This document shows, piece by piece, positions 10,798 to 21,309 of a stretch of DNA of 64,000 bases. The notes beneath the pieces are model-generated. The model did no database searches. It saw only the letters and a program-made list of their open reading frames with translations, and was not told the DNA's origin. Position 1 is the stretch's first letter, and each line of letters opens with the position of its first letter. This DNA is from Archivesica marissinica (taxonomy: Eukaryota; Mollusca; Bivalvia; Venerida; Vesicomyidae), in contig CM026401.1 of the NCBI GenBank assembly GCA_014843695.1, positions 46,079,477-46,143,476 on the forward strand. Reading direction: 5' to 3'. Made by a program: the position numbers and the translations under genes.

Positions 10798-10909
10798 TCC
10801 TTCCGCCAAATAATTACACCGTGTTTAGCTTACATTCGTCCAGCGGCCTTAGTTGTATATATTCACCATGACCTACAGTAAAACTGTTGGTAGTGTCTGT
10901 ATACTCCGT

Positions 10910-11758
10910 CATCCCACTAGATATACAGTTAGGTAGTTTGGTATATATTTCTTCAGCCGGCTAGATATACAGTTAGGTAGTTTGGTATATATTTCTTCAG
11001 CCGGCTAGATATACAGTTAGGTAGTTTGGTATATATTTCTTCAGCCGGCTAGATATACAGTTAGGTAGTTTGGTATATATTTCTTCAGCCGGCTAGATAT
11101 ACAGTTAGGTAGTTTGGTATATATTTCTTCAGCCGGCTAGATATACAGTTAGGTAGTTTGGTATATATCTTCAGCCGCTAGATATACAGTTAGGTAGTGG
11201 TAAACCACCAACGTAGTTTGGTATATATTTCTTCAGCCGGCTAGATATACAGTTAGGTAGTTTGGTATATATTTCTTCAGCCGGCTAGATATACAGTTAG
11301 GTAGTTTGGTATATATTTCTTCAGCCGGCTAGATATACAGTTAGGTAGTTTGGTATATATTTCTTCAGCCGGCTAGATATACAGTTAGGTAGTTTGGTAT
11401 ATATTTCTTCAGCCGGCTAGATATACAGTTAGGTAGTTTGGTATATATTTCTTCAGCCGGCTAGATATACAGTTAGGTAGTTTGGTATATATTTCTTCAG
11501 CCGGCTAGATATACAGTTAGGTAGTTTGGTATATATTTCTTCAGCCGGCTAGATATACAGGTAGGTAGTTTGGTATATATTTCTTCAGCCGGCTAGATAT
11601 ACAGTTAGGTAGTTTGGTATATATTTCTTCAGCCGGCTAGATATACAGTTAGGTAGTTTGGTATATATTTCTTCAGCCGGCTAGATATACAGTTAGGTAG
11701 TTTGGTATATATTTCTTCAGCCGGCTAGATATACAGTTAGGTAGTTTGGTATATATAC
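10910..11758. repeat. 44-bp minisatellite, about 19 copies
   Basis: The unit is ccggctagatatacag, ttaggtagtttgg, tatatatttcttcag. Copies are almost identical, except one disturbed near 11165-11215. It is a derivative of the 42-bp array with a different spacer. Confidence 0.95.
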
Positions 11759-12055
11759 CTCTAACAGAACACAGCTGCAGGTAGGTACATGTAGTTAAAT
11801 TCCCACAACCAACGTCTAGATGTACATATTAGTTTTGGTTTATATTCGGGTCATACCGTTCCATGTCCAACCGTCAAATTGTTTGTTACATTTGATGTGA
11901 TAGGAACTTAGAAAGAGGACAGCCATGTGATGTCTATCAATTTATAATGAATTTCAGGGGACTTCTAAAATATGCCAGCACGTTTACACACGTGTCCTAA
12001 CTCCACTGTTCTCGTGTTTTGTACATTCTGCACATTTGGTGCAGGCTTGTAAATC
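11759..12055. other. Intron 5: no recognised feature
   Basis: Short unique-looking stretch between arrays. Confidence 0.5.
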
Positions 12056-12059
12056 TATA

Positions 12060-12245
12060 TAAAACCCGATGTGTAGTGGATACGATGCCATCCTTGACAC
12101 CTAGGGGTTGTGTATTCGAGCCTCACAATAACCACGGTGGTGGTTTCCTAAGTCTAGGCAAGACATTTAAATCCACATTACATCTTCTCTCCCTCTCCCT
12201 CTGGGTTCCATCAGGATTGAGGTCTCGAGACATTGATATAACAAA
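12060..12245 (+). mobile_element. Divergent SINE-C-like element
   Basis: A tRNA-like start (gtgtagtggatacgatgcc, then attcgagcctc) is followed by SINE-C body words ggcaagacatttaaatcc, ctctccctc and ccatcaggattgaggtctcg. The match is loose, so this is either an old copy or a sister family. Confidence 0.5.
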
Positions 12246-12380
12246 ATGGCCGTAAACCAAATCACATGTCGTAAGCATTTTCTTAAGGTCCAAAGCTGTG
12301 AGTGTCATGCGTTAGTGTCATGCGTTTATGCGTATATACTGATTTTCTCTTACACACATATCACAGTTATACCATGCAGA

Positions 12381-12651
12381 CAAGGACTACAACATTCCAG
12401 GCATGCGTACAGTACTTCGAACTACAACATTCCAGGCATGCGTACAGTACTTCGAACTACAACATTCCAGGCATGCGTACAGTACTTAGAACTACAACAT
12501 TCCAGGCATGCGTACATTACTTCGAACTACAACATTCCAGGCATGCGTACAGTACTTCGAACTACAACATTCCAGGCATGCATACAGTACTTAGAACTAC
12601 AACATTCCAGGCATGCGTACAGTACTTAGAACTACAGCATTCCAGGCATGC
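12381..12651. repeat. 35-bp minisatellite beginning beside the exon 5 splice donor
   Basis: The unit is actacaacattccaggcatg then cgtacagtacttcga, about 7.7 copies. On the gene strand, the array starts within about ten bases of the GTGAGT donor of exon 5 (12654-12659). It opens long frames on both strands that run into exon 5 and are not real coding sequence. Confidence 0.95.
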
Positions 12652-12659
12652 GGACTCAC

Positions 12660-14084
12660 CGGTACGGGACCTAAACCTTGCTAACCTCGGACCATGGAAT
12701 TTTCTAATCCCATTTATATGGCTCGATTCCGTCGACGCAATCTCTGCCTTTGATATATTAAGAAGGGCGGCTGTTTGCCCCTCAGGCAAGATGGGAATTT
12801 CAATTATTTGGATTATTGGATCGTTTGGATGTGCTGGATGAATTTCTATCTTCGCGGAGGATGTTGGATGTATGGATAGATCTGCCAGTATGTTTGTTGT
12901 ATCGAACGGTTGAATTTGTGTTGATGAGCTGGTACCCATAAATGCATTGCTCCTGGACGCACCGGATGTTGGTAATTCTGCTATAATAGAAGCACCAGAG
13001 CCACTGGTACGGGTGGATGTAACTGAAGAAGTTGGTAGTAAAAGCGTTTTCTTGGTCACCGTCCTTCCCGAAGTCACTGATGTACCAGCTCTGAATGGGA
13101 TAGATGACGCCGGTCCACCGTTTACTGACGTAGACACTGCTGATGTACCTTTTGATATGGACACAGGAAACGATGACAGTGGTGCTAGTGTGGATTCAGC
13201 CGATGATGTCACGGAAGATATGAATGAGAGTGAAGGCACTGTAGGGTGCGAGGCATACGTTGTATTACCAGATGACGTCACAGACGACGAAAATGTCGAT
13301 AAAGATGACCTGGTTGGTGGAGCCACATGTATTGGGTCTGCAGACGATGTTAAAGATGGTAAGAATAAAGATGATGATGATAGTGTTGGTGAAACTACCT
13401 GTACTCCATCACCAGATGACGACACAGATGTAAAAGATGACGTTGCCGGTATGTTAGGGGTTGATTTACCATGGGAATGGATAGAAAATTGACCGTTTGG
13501 TAAAATAAATGGCGGAGGTGGGTCAGGAGAGAATATTTTATTTAGGCGTGGAGTTTCCGGTATAACCGGTATGCCACCTCCTATTACCGCACCTGTGTTA
13601 GCTACTGATTCACCAAAGGAGGTAGTCGTGCCAAAACTTCCTGCTCCCGGTCCTGTAGAACGAGAGCCACCAATTCCGGCACTTAAGCCTTGACCTCCGG
13701 TAGTTCCAAAACCTTGACTGGTAGTTCCAATTCCCTGACCGCTACTTCCAAATCCTTGACTGGTAGTTCCAAAACCTTGACTGGTAGTTCCAAGTCCCTG
13801 ACCGCTACTTCCAAACCGTTGACTACTAGTTCCAAAACCTTGACTGGTAGTTCCAAGTCCCTGACCGCTACTTCCAAAACCTTGACTACTAGTTCCAAAA
13901 CCTTGACTGGTAGTTCCAATTCCCTGACCGCTATTTCCAAAACCTTGACTACTAGTTCCCAAACCTTGATTGCTAGTGCCAAAACGTTGACTCATGGTAC
14001 CTAGACCTTGTCCGCCTGTTACAGCTCCACTACCAATAGAAGGGAAACTAGAACTACCGGTGCCGGATTGTGTACTAACGCCAC
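12660..14084 (-). CDS. Gene 1 exon 5: Gly/Gln heptads, mucin-like Ser/Thr region, basic end
   Basis: The acceptor tttcag ends at 14085. The first two bases complete a Gly codon from exon 4, and the donor is a consensus GTGAGT after ACC G. It encodes residues 176-649. Around 13690-14000 are heptads of the type QGFGTTS/QGFGSSG in near-identical 21-bp units. A Pro-rich bridge (PDPPPPFILP) follows, then a long Ser/Thr/Val-rich stretch with an imperfect SSVTSS pattern, likely O-glycosylated. Last comes a non-repetitive segment with IIQIIEIPILPEG and a basic KFHGPRLARFRSR. No cysteine is present. The opposite-strand frames over 12947-13492 and 13690-14004 are shadows. The 474 full codons equal the number in exon 6. 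Confidence 0.85.
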
Positions 14085-14152
14085 CTGAAATGTATGTAAT
14101 GTTAAAGCTATACTAAGTGCATTTAATTGGACATTTGTAGTGCTCCTATGCC

Positions 14153-14644
14153 TTAAAGCGACATTACATTGCAAAAAGCAAATAAAATGCATTTGTTCAC
14201 GTTTAATGCATTGCTACTACAAATTCTTCTGAATACATCGAACACTAACATTGAATCAATAAACAGTGTTTTTGCGGTATGCAAACTTTCAAACGTGAAA
14301 ATAGGATTTCATATAACGGTCATCCACGCTCCTGAATTGACGTGTGTTGTCAATGAAGTCAATACTAAACACGCGATACTTTCATTTAGAGATAATTTAA
14401 TTAATATTAGTCTACACATAAATATGCATAGGCACACGTGTGAGATGTCGACACTATTTACATTATTTTGTTATGTCAACAAACCGCGTATACGACGTTT
14501 GATTATTTGTTGAAATATTCAGTTTTGAGGCAAATATTTAGAGGAAAATTATACCTTATATATATATAATAGCAAATTACATTCTGCAGACATTTGCGTT
14601 TTCACCGATGTAGTGTCGTTTTCACCGATGTAGTGTCGCTTTAA
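14153..14644. mobile_element. TTAA-flanked MITE, intron 4
   Basis: The ends are TTAAAGCGACATTACAT at 14153 and, inverted, ATGTAGTGTCGCTTTAA at 14644. TTAA at both ends fits a TTAA target duplication, as in piggyBac-type elements. The superfamily is not proven because no transposase is present. The right terminal motif ttcaccgatgtagtgtcg is duplicated. A sister element lies at 37126-37734. Confidence 0.65.
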
Positions 14645-14794
14645 GAAACATATTTAATCCTCTTTTATGACAACAGTATATATATATTAAATATGTCTGC
14701 CAACACGTTTAACCATTGTCCACTATGGCGTTATTAGTCATTCCTTAGCATAAATAATCAGACTTCTATGATTTTTTCATATCTACTCTTACTG

Positions 14795-15480
14795 TGCGAT
14801 TTCTGTGTTAACTTTGTACCTTACTGTATGCAATGCGATTTCTGTGTTAACTTTGTACCTTACTGTATGCAATGCGATTTCTGTGTTAACTTTGTACCTT
14901 ACTGTATGCAATGCGATTTCTGTGTTAACTTTGTACCTTACTGTATGTAATGCGATTTCTGTGTTAACTTTGTACCTTACTGTATGCAATGCGATTTCTG
15001 TGTTTGTACCTTACTGTATGTAATGCGATTTCTGTGTTAACTTTGTACCTTACTGTATGCAATGCGATTTCTGTGTTTGTACCTTACTGTATGTAATGCG
15101 ATTTCTGTGTTTGTACCTTACTGTATGCAATGCGATTTCTGTGTTGTACCTTACTGCATCCAATGCGATTTCTGTGTTTGTACCTTACTGTATGCAATGC
15201 GATTTCTGTGTTTGTACCTTACTGTATGCAATGCGATTTCTGTGTTTGTACCTTACTGTATGTAATGCGATTTCTATGTTTTTACCTTACTGTATATCAT
15301 GCGATTTCTGTGTTTGTACATTACTGTATACCATGCGATTTCTGTGTTTGTACATTACTGTATACCGTGCGATTTCTGTGTTTGTACCATACTGTATATC
15401 ATGCGATTTCTGTGTCGTACCTTACTGTATATCATGCGATTTCTGTGTCGTACCTTACTGTATATCATGCGATTTCTGTA
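14795..15480. repeat. 39/33-bp minisatellite, about 19 copies
   Basis: The unit is tgcgatttctgtgttaac, tttgtaccttactgtatg, caa. Later copies lose the ttaac segment and diverge toward the right. All frames stay open, which gives spurious proteins. Confidence 0.95.
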
Positions 15481-15484
15481 AACT

Positions 15485-18028
15485 AATTACATAACATACT
15501 TTCTGACATTACGTTACATAACATACGTTCTGACATTACGTTACATAACATACGTTCTGACATTTGTGTTACATAACATACGTTCTAACATTACGTTACA
15601 TAACATACGTTCTGACATTTACGTTACATATCGTTCTAACTTACTTACATATCGTTCTGTTTACTTACATATCGTTCTGACTTTACTTACATGCATCGTT
15701 CTGACTTACTACATAATCGTTCTGACTTTACTTACATATCATTCTGTTACTTACATATCGTTCTTATTTACTACTGCATCATTCTGTTTACTTACATACA
15801 TCGTTCTTACTTACTTACATACATCGTTCTTTTACTTACATACATCATTCTGTGTTTGACATTACATAAATCGTTCTGTTACATTACATACATCGTTCTG
15901 ATTACTGATACATCATTCTGTACTACATACATCGTTCTGTACTTACATACATCGTTCTGACATATCATAACATACATTCTGACATTACGTTACATAACAT
16001 ACGTTCTTACATTACTATATACATACATTCTGACATTTACGTTACATAACATACGTTCTTACATTACTTACATAACATACGTTCTGACATTACGTTACAT
16101 AACATACTTCTGACATTACTTACATACATACGTTCTGACATTGTTACATAAATACGTTCTACATTACTTACATAACATCGTTCTGACATTACTTCATAAC
16201 ATACGTTCTGACATTTACGTTACATAACATACGTTCTGACATTTACGTTACATAACATACGTTCTAACATTATGTTACATAACATACGTTCTGACATTTA
16301 CGTTACATAGCATACGTTCTGACATTTACGTTACATAGTATACGTTCTGACATTTACGCTACATAACATACGTTCTGACATTTACGTTACATAACATACG
16401 TTCTGACATTACGTTACATAACATACATTCTGACATTTACATTACATAACATACGTTCTTACATTTACGTTACATAGCATACATTCTGACATTTACGTTA
16501 CATAACATACGTTCTTACATTTACGTTACATAACATACGTTCTTACATTTACGTTACATAACATACATTCTGACATTACATTACATTACATACGTTCTGA
16601 CATTACGTTACATTATATACGTTCTGACATTACATTACATAACATTCGTTCTGACATTACATTGCATAACATACGTTCTGACATTACGCTACATAGCATA
16701 CGTTGTGACATTTACGTTACATAACATACGTTCTGACATTTACGTTACATAGGATACGTTCTGACATTTACGTTACATAATATACGTTCTGACATTACGT
16801 TACATAGCATACGTTCTGACATTACATTACATAACATACGTTCTGACATTTACGTTACATAACATACGTTCTGACATTTACGTTACATAGCATACGTTCT
16901 GACATTACGCTACATAACATACATTCTGACATTTACGTTACATAATATACGTTCTGACATTACATTACATTACATACGTTCTGACATTACGTTACATAAT
17001 ATACGTTCTGACATTACATTACATAACATACATTCTGACATTTACGTTACATATCATACGTTCTGACATTACGCTACATAACATACATTATGACATTTAC
17101 GTTACATAATATACGTTCTGACATTACATTACATTACATACGTTCTGACATTACGTTACATAATATACGTTCTGACATTACATTACATAACATTCGTTCT
17201 GACATTACATTGCATAACATACGTTCTGACATTTACGTTACATAACATACGTTCTGACATTTACGTTACATAGCATACGTTCTGACATTACGCTACATAG
17301 CATACGTTCTGACATTTACGTTACATAACATACGTTCTGACATTTACGTTACATAGCATACGTTCTGACATTTACGTTACATAACATACGTTCTGACATA
17401 ACGTTACATAGCATACGTTCTGACATTACATTACATACGTTCTGACATTTACGTTACATAACATACGTTCTGACATTTACGTTACATAACATACGTTCTG
17501 ACATTACGCTACATAACATACATTCTGACATTTACGTTACATAACATACGTTCTTACATTTACGTTACATAGCATACATTCTGACATTTACGTTACATAA
17601 CATACGTTCTTACATTTACGTTACATAACATACGTTCTTACATTTACGTTGCATAACATATATTCTGACATTACATTACATTATATACGTTCTGACATTA
17701 CGTTACATAATATACGTTCTGACATTACATTACATAACATTCGTTCTGACATTACATTACATAACATACGTTCTGACATTTACGTTGCATAACATACGTT
17801 CTGACATTTACGTTACATAACACACGTTCTGACATTACGTTGCATAGCATACGTTCTGACATTTACGTTACATAACATACGTTCTGACATTTACGTTACA
17901 TAACATACGTTCTGACATTACGTTACATAGCATACGTTCTGACATTTACGTTACATAACATACGTTCTGACATTACGCTACATAACATACGTTCTGACAT
18001 CACGTTACATAACATACGTTCTGACATG
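15485..18028. repeat. 27/28-bp satellite array, about 90 copies
   Basis: The unit is acgttctgacatttacg then ttacataacat, with a 27-base variant lacking one T. The part at 15620-15960 is heavily degraded; the rest is well conserved. The array fills most of intron 4 and starts about 45 bases from the exon 4 donor. Confidence 0.95.
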
Positions 18029-18073
18029 TTGGCACTCATTCATTCTCACTAAAAGTATTGTATAAAACTATAC

Positions 18074-18138
18074 CTGCTGTACTAACTGGGCCGGAATGGA
18101 CTACGAAGAAATTATCGAAGTCGCGGACAACGGTGGCA
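18074..18138 (-). CDS. Gene 1 exon 4: end of the Reeler domain
   Basis: A short 65-base exon. The acceptor is tttacag (18139-18140) and the donor is GTATAG (18073 downward). Its first base completes Val 153 and its last base starts Gly 175. It encodes ATVVRDFDNFFVVHSGPV and STA, which matches the usual C-terminal strand of Reeler domains (F-x-ATVV...F-V). The other two frames contain stops, so the phase is fixed and demands a preceding exon ending in phase 2, which exon 3 supplies. Confidence 0.85.
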
Positions 18139-18341
18139 CTGTAAATGAAATAAAACATAATTATCATAATGATCTCCACACAAAAAAAATTAAAAAATCT
18201 AGTAATATTTGTTCTCAGCATGTCACAATTTCTAAGAACGTTGTGTTAGCATGTAACTGTACTCATTGCAATGTCAGTAGTACCCAGTTTTCAATAACGA
18301 AGCCCAACATAGCTCTTTTTTTCAATTTTTTTTTTAACTTA

Positions 18342-18637
18342 CAGACTGATCTGTAGCCCAGTGGTTAACACGCTGGACTGGTAATCCAGGGGCCGCAGGT
18401 TCGATCCCCCGTCTGACACTAATAAAATTAACAGTCTTTCAGATGGGACGTTAAGCCGAGGTATCGTGTCGGTCCTGTACACCGTGCACATAAAAGAACC
18501 AGAGGAGACCCTGGAATGGGTCTCTGTCTGTATCATTGCACTATCCTCTACAAATCTAAAAATGTCTAATCTATTCAGGAGGCGTCGCTCATATGGGCAA
18601 CCGGTAGCGACGATAAATAAACGTAAAACACACACAC
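18342..18637 (+). mobile_element. SINE-A, intron 3
   Basis: Full head, body and tail. The acceptor start is cagactg instead of cagacgg, and the A box has GCCCAGTGG. Confidence 0.85.
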
Positions 18638-18792
18638 CGCGAAAGACAACCGTCTTATTATAAGTTTTCTTAACAGTTAAGAATGTGTGTAAACTATCGT
18701 GTTGTATTTTTAATAGGCAGAACGCATATATTGAAGCAAACATTTAAATACGCATGTCTAAGAAGTTAAGATCTAGGGGTCTAATTACTATA

Positions 18793-19210
18793 GAGTGGTG
18801 GAACCTATGCTCGGCGTATTCCTATGCTCGGCGTATTCCTATGCTCGGCGTATTCCTATGCTCGGCGTATAAAGTTTCTTATGAGTTGTAATATTGTTCT
18901 CTGTCTAACAATGTACAATTGATGTTACTAAGTCAAAATAATATATTCAACATTTACCCATGCATTAATAAAATATTTCATGTACGCCGTGCATAGGTGC
19001 CCTAAAGTATCTAGTTCCCCATGGAAACAGGTGCCGTTGCGATAGCTGTATTTAGGCGCATGATTACGTAATGTAGCTAAAATTTTCAACAACAATTTTA
19101 TGAAAGTTGTGTTCACGACTTAAGAAAATAATAATATACGGCAAGTGCATTTAACTTATTTTATAGGCCATGATATGTAGGATTTACGCCGAGCATAGGT
19201 TCCACCACTC
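18793..19210. mobile_element. TA-flanked MITE with amplified end
   Basis: Left end GAGTGGTGGAACCTATGCTC and its inverse GAGCATAGGTTCCACCACTC at the right are both bordered by TA (18791-18792, 19211-19212), as for Tc1/mariner-type elements. Inside the left end, cctatgctcggcgtatt is repeated four times in tandem (about 18803-18870). No transposase frame is present. Confidence 0.7.
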
Positions 19211-19402
19211 TACGTGTAAATGCAATATGAAATGTTATTTAACGCGTTTAGTTTCTTTAATTTATTTTTGAAATTCTAAGAAAATGTGAGAGTTATTCTG
19301 AAAGTATGTTTCATTAAATGGCAAACAATAAAGTACACGTAGTAGGCGCACAGGTGTCCCTCAAGTCTCTTGATATAGTTGATCTTTGAACAACTTATTG
19401 TA

Positions 19403-19654
19403 GACCGCCCCAGTGGTCGAGTGGTTACGGTCACTGACTAGTATACCACTGTAACCTATCATCACTGATGGTCATGGGTTCGAGCCACACTCAGACTGTG
19501 TCTCATTTATATGAACAAGTTGGCAGCTTCTTACGGAGGTTGGTGCATCAAGTACTGGTTAACTACTGGAGCCTGCCCAGGAAATGTGTTGTTAGGTAAA
19601 CTGCCCGTCGCTCAAATGGGCAACTGGTAGCGACGTTAAATAAACTTAAATTTA
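19403..19654 (+). mobile_element. SINE-B (tail alpha), intron 3
   Basis: The head starts gaccgccccagtggtcgagtgg and has the B box GGGTTCGAGCC. The body has acggaggttggtgcatc, and the tail is cgtcgctcaaatgggcaac followed by agcgacgttaaataaac. Confidence 0.85.
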
Positions 19655-19721
19655 AAAAACCATCGTGATCAGTCGATGTTTTTTGTGTGGAATAGGTGAC
19701 CCTTAAGACTATTACATTAGT

Positions 19722-19872
19722 TTATACAAATTTATTTTAGCTCGATTGCGAAACAAGTTCTTTCAACTTATATTAATCACTCTCGAGACCTCATTCCTGA
19801 TGGAATCCATTAAACTCAGGACCTTTCGCACCTGAAGCGAACGCGCATCCACTGCGCTATCACGACTTCACG
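19722..19872 (-). mobile_element. SINE-C with internal deletion
   Basis: Tail beta (19722-19790) is joined almost directly to the head (19815-19872). The central body, including the gaggcaa and cacaatcgtaac segments, is missing. Confidence 0.75.
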
Positions 19873-19905
19873 ACTATTACATTGGCAGAGCTCTGTTAGA
19901 CTTAC

Positions 19906-20030
19906 ACAAACTTGACATTGGGCTCTGGGAGGTTCCTCGGTGCCCGCCAGGTGGCCATGACTCGTGTCTTCTCGACTGAAGACGTGTGTGTCAACACATT
20001 GCTGCCACCCGCACTGCCGCAAGCTCGAAT
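19906..20030 (-). CDS. Gene 1 exon 3: Reeler domain core with second cysteine
   Basis: The acceptor is tgtatag (20031-20032) and the donor is a perfect GTAAGT after TTTGT. It encodes residues 112-152 plus two bases of Val 153. The visible motifs are ACGSAGGSNVLTHTSS, which carries Cys 115 and the typical C...VTHT signature, and TWRAP then NVKF, matching the conserved W-x-AP and V-x-F of Reeler domains. The starting phase 0 fits exon 2, and the ending phase 2 fits exon 4. No methionine-initiated frame shows this exon; it was found from the phase gap between exons 2 and 4. Confidence 0.85.
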
Positions 20031-20147
20031 CTATACAAGTTTCAAATAGAAATGTACTTAAAAATAAAATATACAATTATAATACAGTAGGGTATAGACA
20101 AAACTCAACACGAACAAGAACGTATAAACATGTCTTAAGCAGCCAGC

Positions 20148-20965
20148 CAAGGGAATCGCAGAAAATGGTGGCTGCTTAACAAAGGTGGTTGCTTAATAGA
20201 GGGAAAACGTATAATAAAACAAGATATTTGGAAACCGGCTGCTTAATAAGGGAAACTATATAACAAAACATATATTTGGAAAATGGCTGCTTAATAAGGG
20301 AAAATGTATAATAAAACAATATTTGGAAACTGGCTGCTTAATAGAGGGAAACTATATAATAAAACACTATATTTGGAAACTGGCTGCTTCATAGAGGGAA
20401 ATTATAATAAAACGATATATCTGGAAACTGGCTGCTTAATAAAAAAAAAAAAACAAAAAAAAACCCAAAAAAAAAAAACAAAAAACAAACCCAAAAAAAA
20501 AAAAAAACAAAAAACAAACCCAAAAAAACAAAACACAATCTGGAAACTGGCTGCTTAATATAGGGAAAATGTATAATAAAACACTATATTTGGAAACTGG
20601 CTGCTTAATATAGGGAAAATGTATAATAAAACAAGATATTGGGAATCAAACGGCTGCTAAGAGGAAAGTATAATAAACAAGATATTGAAATCTGAAACTG
20701 GCTGCTTAATAGAGGGAAAATGTATAATAAAACATATATTTGGAAACTGGCTGCTTAATAAGGAAATTATAATAAAACACTATATTTGGAAACTGGCTGC
20801 TTATAAGGGAAATGTATAATAAAACAAGATATTGGGAATCTGGAAACTGGCTGCTTAATAGAGGGAAAATATATAATAAAACATTATATTTGGAAACTGG
20901 CTGCTTAATAGAGGGAATATATATAATAAAACGTTATATTTGGACACTGGCTGCTTAATATTCGG
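20148..20965. repeat. Approximately 47-bp minisatellite, about 16 copies, with A-rich interruption
   Basis: The unit is ggctgcttaatagaggg, aaaatgtataataaaac, atatttggaaact. Around 20442-20530 it is broken by a run of A with caaaaaacaaaccc motifs. Confidence 0.9.
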
Positions 20966-20984
20966 GTAACTGACAATACACTGA

Positions 20985-21145
20985 CAATAAATACACAGTG
21001 CCTATGAAATCCATCGCCACGAGGGAGATAGAAGAGGCAACGTGGAAATTAAATGCCAATCGTAACGGTACCAGCGGGGCTCGAACTCCGGACCTTTCGC
21101 ACCTGAAGCGAACGCGAATCCACTGTGTTACCACGACTTCCACTA
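20985..21145 (-). mobile_element. SINE-C, tail lost
   Basis: The head and body are present (catcgccacgagggaga, cgaactccggacctttcgc, gttaccacgacttccac). Tail beta is absent. Confidence 0.7.
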
Positions 21146-21309
21146 TCAGAATATTAATGTGCGTACATCACTTATGGCATGTTTATTAATATTGCTGTCA
21201 CAAACAAACGGGACACTCGCATACAATGACATTTTAACAGAAATATATCTTTAACAATAGAAGGTAAACGATAAACATAATTGACCCTTGTTTTTGGCGT
21301 TTGTATTCG

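Noticed and set aside
12302..12841. A 179-residue plus frame through the 35-bp array
   Set aside because: It runs through the array and then antisense through exon 5; no supporting signal.
12947..13492. A 181-residue acidic frame on plus
   Set aside because: It is antisense to gene 1 exon 5, whose splice sites and phase agree with four other exons.
15485..18028. CRISPR-like regular repeats
   Set aside because: The arrays are head-to-tail units with no unique spacers in animal DNA; they are minisatellites.
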